A program made the translations under genes and the position numbers. This document shows positions 12,901-24,900 of a stretch of 64,000 nt of DNA, piece after piece (within the stretch, counting starts at the first letter, position 1; every line of letters begins with the position of its first letter). The stretch lies in the NCBI GenBank assembly GCA_903813345.2, contig CAIIXF020000011.1, forward strand, positions 18,461,754-18,525,753. Direction: 5' to 3'. Origin of the DNA: Owenia fusiformis (taxonomy: Eukaryota > Annelida > Polychaeta > Sabellida > Oweniidae). The notes beneath the pieces are model-generated. The model was not told the DNA's origin. It did not search any database and saw only the letters and a list, made by a program, of their open reading frames with translations.

Positions 12901-15900
12901 ATTACATGGGTCCCTTTAAGGAATCGACAAAGCAATGACAAATACATCTTCAATTAGTTGATAGATACTCTAAAGTATTCGACTGCTCTCCCTTGTAAAT
13001 CAACATTAGAAAGACATAATAAACAAAGATCTGTAGATAAGAGCTGTCATTCAAATTGATGTGTGGGTGTTCCCAAGACATTTCTGCCATGTTCTGTTTG
13101 AATTGAAAACAGATGATATGGATCTTCGACTTCAAAAGTCTGCCTTATGATTTTTGAAATGTCTAAAATTACCCTTGGAATGAATAAGATTGTGTATCAG
13201 ATCACCTTTCCAGCCTACCCAAGCAAAATAATATAATTTCTATTATTTGACATTGTGGAAGTGAGGAGAGCATTAATCGTCTGATGGGAGATCAATGTAA
13301 TTTTTTAAGGAAAATCCATATTTTGAAGAATCCCGATCCAATCCACCTTTTACATGAATCCAATCCACTCGATCCAATCCACCTTTTAATCTTTACCTAT
13401 ATTACTCCCACTTTCACTTCCTCGATTTACTTCCTCCATTCCTTCTTTACTTGCTTGCTTACTCAATTACTTACTTTGTTGCTTGTTTACTTCCTCACGT
13501 CCTTGCTTGCTTTTTTGATTATTTACATTCTTTCATATGGCAGTGAAAAGACAAATTTTGATGAAAACCTGCAAATGAACAAACGAACGAGGAAAGAACG
13601 CACGGATGGACAGAAGAACAGTCGAAAAAACAATGAATAAACAAACGGACGGATAGGCGGCCAAAAGAACGCATGAAGGAAAGATAAAAGAAAACAATTT
13701 ACAAAAGATCGAACCCACGCACGCAAGAACGTAGTTACAAACAAACGCACGAATGAACGCACGCACGAACGAACACACAAACGAACGCAAAAAGAACGAA
13801 CAGACGAACGCACGCATGAATGGACGGTTGAACGAAAGCACGCACGGACGAACGGACGCCTAGACGGACGAACCCACGAACCCATGAAGGGCAGTCAGAC
13901 GAAAGCAAGCACAAACGGACGGTCAGACGAACACATGCGCACACAAACGGACGGACAATCGCACGAACGGATGCACGCACGAATGGACGGTCGGACGAAC
14001 GCTGTCACTGTCAAGTATGGTTAGCGTTTCAGTCAAACGCGAGTTTTATCATTCAATATACTCTTAGCTCTACAGGTAGTATTCATAAGTATAGAAATCA
14101 ATTGGCATCATTCCATTTCCTTAGTATTTCATTCACTATTTCACTCACTGTCCACTCATATAAATACCTTTGCATTTGTGAACCACGTTTATCTGTTGTG
14201 CGTTTTCCTGTGAAGTCTAGTGTCAACATGTACGTGTAGCGTCGATGTCATCTACCTTGTCATAACACGTGGCGTGACTTTGTACAATATGTGGTCAACA
14301 TTAGTGAAACATACTGAGGTATTTATTTAGTATATATTCATTACAATATTTCCTTTGTGTTTATTTATTGTAATTGCTAAATTGTACAAGGATAGGTTAT
14401 ATTGTACAAGGATAAGTTATATTGTACAAGGATAAGTTATATTGTTCAAGATAATTATAATTTTCTTGTATTCGGTGTTCACTTATATGGCATATTATTC
14501 TTAGCATCCATTGGTTATCTGTACCAGTTTAGGGAACTAGTTGAAAATATTATATTTCATATATTCTAGAAACGTGTGTCTTAGATAGGTTTATTATCCA
14601 TTTTTTATAGTTTTGGTGTAGTATGTAGCTGTCAACGAGAAATGTATCTGCGTATGTGCACAGACTGTCTCCTTGTATCTTCTTGTGCGTCTATAAACTG
14701 TGTCTGAGTTGTATCAGTGTAATATTGGACTAGTGTAAGATGTCTACCAACACGTCCAGCCTGTATCCTCACGTGGTGAACGTGATATTAGACTCTCGTT
14801 AATTCACGTGCAATGAATTATCTACTATAACGTCTGTCTACGTACAGCATAAAACCAAGTGACTATTATCACATTCATAGACTCTTATCCAGTAACGTCG
14901 ATGTGAGTATAAACCGACTCGAGTAAGAAGTCTACCAACACGTCCAGCCAGTATCTTTACGTGGTGAACGTGATATTAGACTCTCGATAGTTCACGTGTA
15001 TTGTATCACCTACCATAACGTCCGTCTACGTACAGCATAAACCCAGTAACCCTCCACGTATCCAGTGTGTACGTTTTGCAGCATCAGTCGTCCAGTTTTA
15101 TGTGTAGTATTAGTATACCTTGTCTATTTTTGTAATTAATGTTTTGTGATTATAAATACAATATAGTAATTTGTTTAACCAAATCAGCAACTTAAGTTCA
15201 TTTATTAGTTTTATTGAACCTGGCAACTTGACAGTCACGAACGCATGGTTGGGCGATGCACGCACGAACGAACAATCGGTCGGATGAACGCACGCATGAA
15301 CGAACGGACCGTCGGACGAACGCACGCACGAACGAACGGTCGGTCGAATGCACGCACGAATAAACGGTCGGACAAAGAAACCAATGAAATATATGTGTCC
15401 TCAGAAGTATAATCCTTGGAATAGTGAATTATGTAGAATGTACATTTAACTCCGAAATGCACAAAGTCTATTCACATATAAAAATTTGATCATGCCGCTG
15501 ACAGATGGATTAGACTGCCTGAAGTTGAAGAAGAAATATTTATGATGTTGCCATAGAATGATATGTTATGTGATTGTCATTAATACGTTATCGTGTACGT
15601 TCATATAAAGAAGCTTACTATATTCATGGAATAATGATGAAGCTTTCCTCGTGATCGAAGCGGGTAGTCGTGAAATTTGCTCGTGTTTTCAGCAGGGTCT
15701 CCTCATGTTTTCAGCGGGGCCTCCTCATGTTTTCAGCGGGGCCACTGGAACACCTTTAATAATGTATTTCGACCCCCATGGCAGGTGTCATTGTCCAGTA
15801 ACTTATCAATACAGACCATCTTGATCAGATATTTATTATGGAGTATGTAAATCGTATTTATTGCCTTTATTTTAACGATAAAGGTAATATATGAACAGTA

Positions 15901-18900
15901 AATTATGCAAACGTGCATGTTGACGCCCGTTTCCTTCATGTAAGTAAAAAATAATCATCTTTCATGTCATTTTTTGTCAAATATATCTGTTTTCAAAGTT
16001 TTGCTGGAGTATCAAAGAACGGTAATAAGTATTTTCATCCTTTTGGTTCATTTTCCAAAGTGATACAAATAAACAGGACTATGCTCGCGATTTCAGCGGG
16101 AACTTGCTCGCGACTTTTCAATCATAGCGGGGCTTTAGATACTACCCGTGAACCAGGATTTGAATTATCAATGACAGGCCCATAGCAAGGATTTGCCAAG
16201 GGGGGTTCACTTTTTGAAAACCCATCGAACCCCCCCCTGGCTTCGGGCCTGAATGATAAAAAAATTTTAATCAAAAAATTGCAGCCATTTTGAATTGAGC
16301 TGCCATATTGACAATTTCTTGTCACGCCTACTCCCAAAAGGCAATACAAATGTAGCTTTAAATCTGAACATAAACAGTCAACACTTGTTTTGAGTTAATT
16401 TAAGTCGAATATAATACCTCAAAGGAATTCAAAATCTTAAAAAAAGGTAAAATCATTGGGTATTCTAATGGTTTATGTAATGTGTTTCTACTAAGCATGA
16501 GATGAATAATATGGGCAATTTTAAGGTATTCTGAAATTGGGTCATTTTTCAATACTAAATGTATGTATCAATAGGCATGACAGGAATGATATAGGCTATT
16601 TTAAAGTATTCTGAAATTGGGTCATTTTTAAATATTAAGTCTCCATCAGTGATTTAACTTAAAGGAGTTAACCCTTATTTTTGTTTATTTGGTGTCAGGT
16701 TTCCAATCAGCAGTTATATCGCTATATCTATCGATATAACCTAACTTAATATATTCAATGTTATCAACTTGCCAAGCTTTCATCTCCCATAATCACTGAT
16801 ATAACCGCATCATCCTCTATCAATATTTAATGAATTGTTCTCTTGTCATAAGTAAAATGAACCAAAATAACCTCAGATAGTTTCTTTTATGTTGGTAATG
16901 ATAATAATTGAAATCTCTTGTGACAATTATTATTAAGCAATGAAATGTTTTAAATTAGTAATCGACAAAATTGTTGTTTGTCAGTTGCTGCAGAAATCTA
17001 GAATTACGCCTTCTTTTTCATGTTAATCTGAATTGAATAGAATGTTGGCAAACAATGTTATAGAACACAAAAATTAATCTACATTAAAGGTTATTCTTGA
17101 CATTCTCATGAAACTAAACACAAAAGAATAATTCATATTTATGTAACAGTGAGATCGTGTATAAATGTAACCGCATACTTATGTGCTTATTTTGTACTTT
17201 TATATTTGCAGGATTTTGTAACACTCTATGGTTACCATGGTGACAAACAGTGATGATTATTTCTAAAATTGTTTTCTAAAATGAAATCTAAATATGTTGA
17301 AGAGGTCAATTTTCTTCTTCAGTGGTTTTAAAGGTGCATGCATGTGCATGTCTATAAATGGATCAAAAACATACAATCTGGTTACACACATTATTAAAGA
17401 TTGAAAACTTATCTAAGTGAAAGTTCCTTAATTTGTTGCCATAGTATCCAATATAACCCAAAATCTATTGTGTCTATAACATGCCTCGGATGATCATTTT
17501 ATGGATTTCAAGTCAATCTGACCACTATTTCTTTGAGGTCTGTCATCAATATAGCCCGAGCTTGGGGTATAATAAAGCTACTGCACAGGAATCAACATCA
17601 CACATTTCAAAGATGAACTTACTATCAATTATATTATTATCTGTTACTTCATTTAATTGGGTTTTTAATATCGATTTTACCAGTGTTTTCAAAACTACCT
17701 GAGAAACTAATGCAAAATCTACCGACTTCTTGAAATAATGTATCTTTATCTATTGGGGTATTTCTTGACTTTTCAAAAGCTTTTGATACTATTGACCAAA
17801 ATATTATTTCTCAAAAACTTGAATTTTATGGGATTCGTGGTTCAGTACTGGAATGGATAAAAAGCTACTTTTCTAACAGAATTAAAAAAAAAACGGTCAC
17901 ATAGACACTATTTCAGACCCGAGACAATTACATGTGGAATTCCTCGAGGTTGTGCCAGGTCTCTTGTTTTTATCATATACATCAATGACATTTACTTATC
18001 TTCTCCATGATTATTTTTTGTGCTATCTGCTGATGATATCAATTTGTTAATACAAAGAAAAAATCTTAATGAAATTACAAACACTTTGAATGCTGAACTG
18101 AAACTAATCGAGGAATGGATAGCCACAAACAAACTTTCATTAAATGCCAAGAGAACTAAATATATCATATTTTCTTCAAGACAAAGGCAATATAATAGAA
18201 ATGACATAATAGTCACTATGAATGATAAAGTACTTGAGCAAGTGTCACATATAAACTTTTGTTATAATTATAATATACAAATTATAAATTATAATTGATC
18301 AAAATCTTACCGAGAGAAATCCCATTACATCAGTGAACATGAAAATTTCCTGAACTATAGGTATATTATACAGAGTGAAACATTTATTAAACGCTAAAAG
18401 CTTACTTAGTACATATTACTATCTGATCTATTCATATCTTATTTATGGAAATATAATTTGGGGTGAAGCAGTCTGCACATTCCTTAATACTCTTCATCTT
18501 TCACAGAAAAAAATTGTAAGGATTGCAACAAATAGCGACTTCAGAGCTCACTCTTTACCTCTTTTTCACTATTTAAGAATCTTGAACATATTTGAGATAT
18601 ATAAGCAACAAAGATATATATTCATGTTTAAATGGATCAATGACAAGGATAATTACAAACAAATATTTCTAAATTTCTTCAAAACAGTTGAAAATAGACA
18701 TAATTATAATACAAGAAACAATACAAGAAACAATACAAGATAACTTTTGACAACCCAAAAATCCGTACAAACTATAGAAAATCAATGTTATCATATTCTA
18801 TACCTGATATTTGGAACCAACTACCCCCACATTTTAAATCCATCAGAAGCATCATTCTCATGAAAAAAAAAACAGATAAAAAATATTTGTTACAACTTTA

Positions 18901-21900
18901 ATTCTTTGTAGGGGCAATTTGATGGCACAATTTGTATTTTTATTGAGGGCATTTCAACATACTTTGTATTTAATTTACTCCATCTTGGCAATAAACACAA
19001 ACCCCTGTGTCACCCACTCATTGTATACTATATTGTATGTGTTTTTATGAAATAAACAAATTGAAATTGAAAATTTGTTGCCATGACAACAGATATTGCA
19101 TCAAGTAAACACTTGTGTAACATCTATAGATCTATTATAGCATACTTTCAAGTCAATCATACTTATATTTCTTTTGTTCATAATAGCTTATTATATTACA
19201 CTGGGCATATTATGCGTCACTAAAATAATGTTTTGTAACAAAATGTTACATGACCAAGGTCCCCTAGTCTGTTGACATGATAATAGCTATTGCCAGCTAC
19301 AAAAGGTTGAGTCCATTATAACATCTCTATCATATGTCAATGGTGAAGTTATTTGAGATACAGACTGACCACTGATGGTGACAACATGGAATTGGAGGAG
19401 GCCATTATAATGTCACCTCTTACATATATCTATCTATACATTTATCTCACAATAAGCCATAAATGTTTCTCAAATTACAATGTACTTTTTTCTATTTCTC
19501 AAAGAGACAATACATTCAAAAGGATTTTTTGTAAGGGAGTAATTTGTCATACCTTTTTGTGCTGTAATCTACTTACCTTGAAATTCAATCAAAAATATAA
19601 ATAATTCATTTTTTCATTCTGACATCTAATGAGTGTAGTGGCTAGAAGAATATTACTGGTGTATATGGGGAATATCTCAAGATATTTATTGAAACTGTAT
19701 ATGATAGTAAATGCTATATGCTGAAGGTACCCATATGTGACAGCAATCAAAATATGGTATGGAAAAATAGACCCATATATGGCAGCAATGAAAAATATGC
19801 AATTTAGTACATCTAAAGAGTCAATAAAAGATATATATATATAGTACAACAGCCTATTAAGCCAATATCCTAGATGCGAGTAGAAATAATCTTGATTTAC
19901 TTCATTAAAAATTCACAATTCAGTCAAACTGATGTCATATTTGGAATCTACATGTAAAATTACTTATAGAAATGTGGTTTTGAAAAGAGTTCATCAACTG
20001 TGTGAGGTGTCACAATTAAACCGTATCTCCATAAGGTTTTTGGTGCCACGCTCTACAATGTCATACTGCAGGTGACAAAATGCAAAACAATGAGGGATTT
20101 TAAAGGGTAGGGGGAAAGCTGAAAATGGTCTTTTAAATCTTTAAATGATCCTTTGTAAACAAAACCTGCTGATACTGCTAAAACACTTGATGCTTTATTG
20201 ATTTTGAGATATTCCCCTATATACAGTATAACCTGTGAAGTTGAACATCTCTGGTTTTGAAAAGTGTTCCAATTGACCATTTTCTATATAAATGGAAAAA
20301 TAGATTTCAATCAACTTAAAACACCATTGGAATGTAACTATATGAACTTATTTAGATATGGACTGTGATTTAACATTAAAATTGTATGATCCTTATGAGA
20401 GCAAATGAACTTTTAATGGTTTTCCAAAATTGTGTCAATGGGGATTTAACCCAACTTTTTTCAAAGAACTTGAAAAACTAGAAATTGAATTAAGGTAAAT
20501 AACAGTGCAAATCAAAGTTGTTCTGAGAGAAAATTACACCCAGAATTCAAATATGCCATCAAATGGAAGAAAATGTTTATTGGTTAAAAATGCAGATCCC
20601 CTAAAACCTCATTAAAAACGATACTTTAACGAGATTTCAAAGACTCTATTGGGAGGTGTTCTACATACATTAATTCATGTAACATGAAACCAATTGGTAA
20701 TAGGTCTTTGAAGTGTTCTACTAATGGAGGTCTTCCATTGCTAGAGGCGTTCAACTTCACAAGTTTTACTGTATACTTAAAGAGTAATGTTTTCAAAATA
20801 AGACAATCATAGTGCACTTAATGCATTTTTGTCAACTAATTATATTACAAGTACAGATAATGGGTTTTCATTCCTTATGGATAGTCAACATTAATCATTC
20901 CTGTCCAGTTTACTACAATTTAAAAAAATTATGTTTTCTATAAACGAAATTATTGAATTATGCAAGAGAAAGGGGTACATAAGAAGAAGAATTCTTCCAA
21001 AACAGACAAAAATTGAAAGGGTTTTGACAAAAATATTTTGAGAGTCAATTTTCTCTTTTGATTTGAATTTATTTATTTATTTGGATATACACTATTTATA
21101 ACAGTGGCACTCTAACACTATATCAGGTGAACTCTAACACTATATCAGGTGAACTCTAACACTATATCAGGTAAATTGTACAAGAACTAAAACTAGGAAA
21201 TCATCAAGGTAAGGCAAAGTATACTGCAATCAATTAAATATAAGATGATTTTTTTCCATTGTGAGAGCTGATTATGGCTTTAATCGGTCCCTAAAAGCCG
21301 AGATTGTCTCAGAATCAGAATGGGTTTTCCAGAGTTTCCGCTGGATCCTCCATAACATATATACACAAGCTCTCTAATTAAGAGATCATGGTTTGATAAA
21401 ATATGGTATGGTGAATTAATAAATTGGACAAGTTAAGTCTCCAATGAAACTCTCATCAACGTCAACATTCAACACCCACGCAAGTTCTTGTAAAAATAAA
21501 ACAAAAGAGGAGAAAAGACTTGATACAAAATAGATGACACATGAGACTGACAACATTACTTAAAGGTTAACCAGGTTTGCGTCATCTATACTTAAATGTA
21601 CTGTCATCTTCCATTACTACCAAATGAACTTTTTCATTAAATATAGATGGCAGCTAATTATGGAAGAAATAACAACATACTGATGAACACACACCTGTAT
21701 GATAAATATGAATTTTGGTAGGGGTGTAAGCATGAAGCAGATATTGCCAAGGGGTTCACTTTTTTTGAAAAATTCAAATTTGATTTCGCTCAAACCTCCC
21801 TGGCTATGGGCCTGCAGTGAAAGTTCTTTAGCATTGAATGCAACAAATTGGATTATTTAAATCAGACTTTAAATTAGAAATAATTGGAAACTGAAGAAGT

Positions 21901-24900
21901 TGAGTTGCATTTTTGAGTGGAAGCAAAAATGTTGATCTTAATTATATTGTAACATGATAACTACATGTAGTTACAATCTGAGATAACATCAATACACTGA
22001 ACTTTCCCTATCAAAGAGCAAATAAAAGACAAACTGGGTTTACCATTCCTAATACGCAACAAATTGCAGTATTTGCTGTATTACATGTAGTGAGAATGTA
22101 ATGAGGGTGTGCAAAAAATAATTACAAATTGTAAAATATTTACCTTTGTCATCAGTGGCCCACTTGAGCATCATATCAATACCAAACAACTCCCTGGACT
22201 GTGGGGAATGGGGCATGCCCTGGGGTGGGGGCTTGCTTATGGAACATTCAAACACATCCTTAATCACTGCATGCATAGACTCCTGGAAATAGCATCATAT
22301 TAATGAAACAACTCCCTGGACTGTGGGGAATGGGGCATGCCCTGGGGTGGGGGCTTGCTAATGGAACATTCAAACACATCCTTAATCACTGCATGCATAG
22401 ACTCCTGGAAATATAATAGCAACATATTAATGAAACAACTCCCTGGACTGTGGGGAATGGGGCATGCCCTGGGGTGGGGACTTGCTAATGGAACATTCAA
22501 ACACATCCTTAATCACTGCATGCACAGACTCCTGGAAATATAATAGCAACATATTAATGAAACAACTCCCTGGACTGTGGGGAATGGGGCATGCCCTGGG
22601 GTGGGGGCTTGCTAATGGAACATTCAAACACATCCTTAATCACTGCATGCACAGACTCCTGGAAATATAATAGCATCATATAAATGAAACAACTCCCTGG
22701 ACTGTGGGGAGTGGGGCATGCCCTGGGGTGGGGACTTGCTAATGGAACATTCAAACACATCCTTAATCACTGCATGCACAGACTCCTGGAAATATAATAG
22801 CATCATATAAATGAAACAACTCCCTGGACTGTGGGGAATGGGGCATGCCCTGGGGTGGGGGCTTGCTAACAGAACACTCAAACACATCCTTAATCACTGC
22901 ATGCATAGACTCCTGGAAATATAATAGCAACATATTAATGAAACAACTCCCTGGACTGTGGGGAATGGGGCATGCCCTGGGGTGGGGGCTTGCTAATGGA
23001 ACATTCAAACACATCCTTAATCACTGCATACATTGACTCCTGGAAATATAATAGCATCCTATTAATGAAACAACTCCCTGGGACTGTAGGGAATGGGGCA
23101 TGCCCTGGGGTGGGGGCTTGCTAACAGAACACTCAAACACATCCTTAATCACTGCATACATTGACTCCTGGAAATATAATAGCATCCTATTAATGAAACA
23201 ACTCCCTGGACTGTAGGGAATGGGGCATGCCCTGGGGTGGGGGCTTGCTAATGGAACACTCAAACACATCCTTAATCACTGCATACATTGACTCCTGGAA
23301 ATATAATAGCATCCTATTAATGAAACAACTCCCTGGGACTGTAGGGAATGGGGCATGCCCTGGGGTGGGGGCTTGCTAATGGAACACTCAAACACATCCT
23401 TAATCACTGCATACATTGACTCCTGGAAATATAATAGCATCCTATTAATGAAACAACTCCCTGGGACTGTAGGGAATGGGGCATGCCCTGGGGTGGGGGC
23501 TTGCTAATGGAACACTCAAACACATCCTTAATCACTGCATACATTGACTCCTGGAAATATAATAGCATCCTATTAATGAAACAACTCCCTGGGACTGTAG
23601 GGAATGGGGCATGCCCTGGGGTGGGGGCTTGCTAATGGAACACTCAAACACATCCTTAATCACTGCATACATTGACTCCTGGAAATATAATAGCATCCTA
23701 TTAATGATAGGTGTTTTTCGTGCGATGTAGTCTAAAAATTTTAATTGTTATAATCATTTAGGCCACCTAAAGCTCCATCCATTCATGAATTTTCAGTTTC
23801 CAATTTTTCAGCGTTAAGCGGCTGTTCCATTTTACCCCCCCTGAAAAACCAATAGAGGGGTATGTGTACAAATGCAGCCATTTCACCATTATACTTCGAG
23901 CAATTCTATTGAAAGTTCATGGGAACATACATTGTATAATAGACATGTATAATGCAAAATATGAGTGTGAAAGCTCTACTTGTTGCCATGGTAACCACTC
24001 GTTGAATTATAAAAATGACTGAAAAAGGGCGATTTTCGTACATTCGGATTGCAGTAAACTGAACTTATCTTGTTGTAAGAGATTGATTGATCAGTCTAAA
24101 TATGCTTAAAAACTTCCCAGATGTGTATGGTACAAATCTAGGGGAAAGGTAAATTTTTGGGATGTTTCTTATATTTTACATGATTTTTTTAATACTCATA
24201 CCCTCATTCAAGACGAGAAAGTGATTATTTCTCCAATGTCTATTAAAATGTCAAAATGAGTTTCTTATAGTATACTATGTAGGCTATCACCAATATTTCA
24301 CTGTATAATTAATAGGAAAACTCAATCTACAGTGAGGAGCTAAGATACACTTCAGAAAAAATTTTGTAACTGTTGCTATGGTAACCACATATTAAATGGA
24401 GAATGTCACAAAACAGTATGAGAGTACAAATTTACCTCCATTAGCATTGTTTTGAAGTTTAACATGTTTATAGTCATTTTTCTTTTCTAGCTGTCTAGAA
24501 CATCTCCACCCTCAACACTTCCCAAGAAGTCTGCATCTTCAAGTACAATAGGCTCAGCAACCTCATCAAGCAGATCTACAAGGTCTTTCGGTAAGACGGG
24601 TAAACTAGACCATTGTGGCTCAATGTTACCATTGGTATCAAGTTGCCAGCCATGCAACGTGGCATTTGGGAGTTCACTGACAGCAATGTGTAATTGTTTC
24701 CAGATATAGCTTTGATAGTTACTCCTTTTCAACTTTTGAATTATAGAGTCTCTACAGGGGGGTAACAGTGACAAGTCAGTTCCATTGTAAGTCAAAGCAT
24801 CTCCTGATTTCTTGGGGGAATATCTTTGTTGAAATAGTTCATAGCGAAGTTTGTTGATGTTCCTTAGCTTGGTTTTTCTAGAGTACATTTTGCAAACATA

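Larger units (their letters stand above)
8964..16150. mobile_element. 7.2 kb non-autonomous DNA element with CAC...GTG termini and 5-bp target duplication
   Basis: Seen: 67-bp terminal inverted repeats at 8964-9030 and 16084-16150, beginning CACGGGTAGTATCTAAAGCC, differ at one position. The pentamer AACCA flanks both ends directly (8959-8963, 16151-16155). Subterminal CCCCGCTGAAAACATGAGG repeats occur in inverted orientation at 9373-9475 and 15660-15745. Inside are a 2.65 kb CTTCC tract, a ~100-bp inverted pair, two blocks of ACGN repeats and a ~130-bp tandem duplication; no transposase. Known: 5-bp duplications with CAC termini occur in Transib/RAG-like transposons, whereas EnSpm makes 3 and Chapaev 4. 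Inference: intact recent insertion of a non-autonomous element; superfamily open. Confidence 0.85.

Noticed and set aside
13523-15462. Arg/Ser/Val/Cys-rich minus-strand frames
   Set aside because: Products of the ACGN tetranucleotide-type repeats; several frames are open together.
8964-16150. EnSpm/CACTA assignment of the CAC-ended element
   Set aside because: Termini are CACGG rather than CACTA/G and the duplication is 5 bp, not 3; superfamily left open.
22049-23269. Series of 63-83 residue frames on both strands at 22-23 kb and 30 kb as small protein genes
   Set aside because: They are period-127 echoes of the exon-derived satellite; minus-strand ones are exon 13 plus shifted intron sequence.
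21940-23710. CRISPR-like array at the 127-bp repeats
   Set aside because: Repeats are contiguous without unique spacers, the genome is eukaryotic, and the unit is explained by TTLL12 exon 13.
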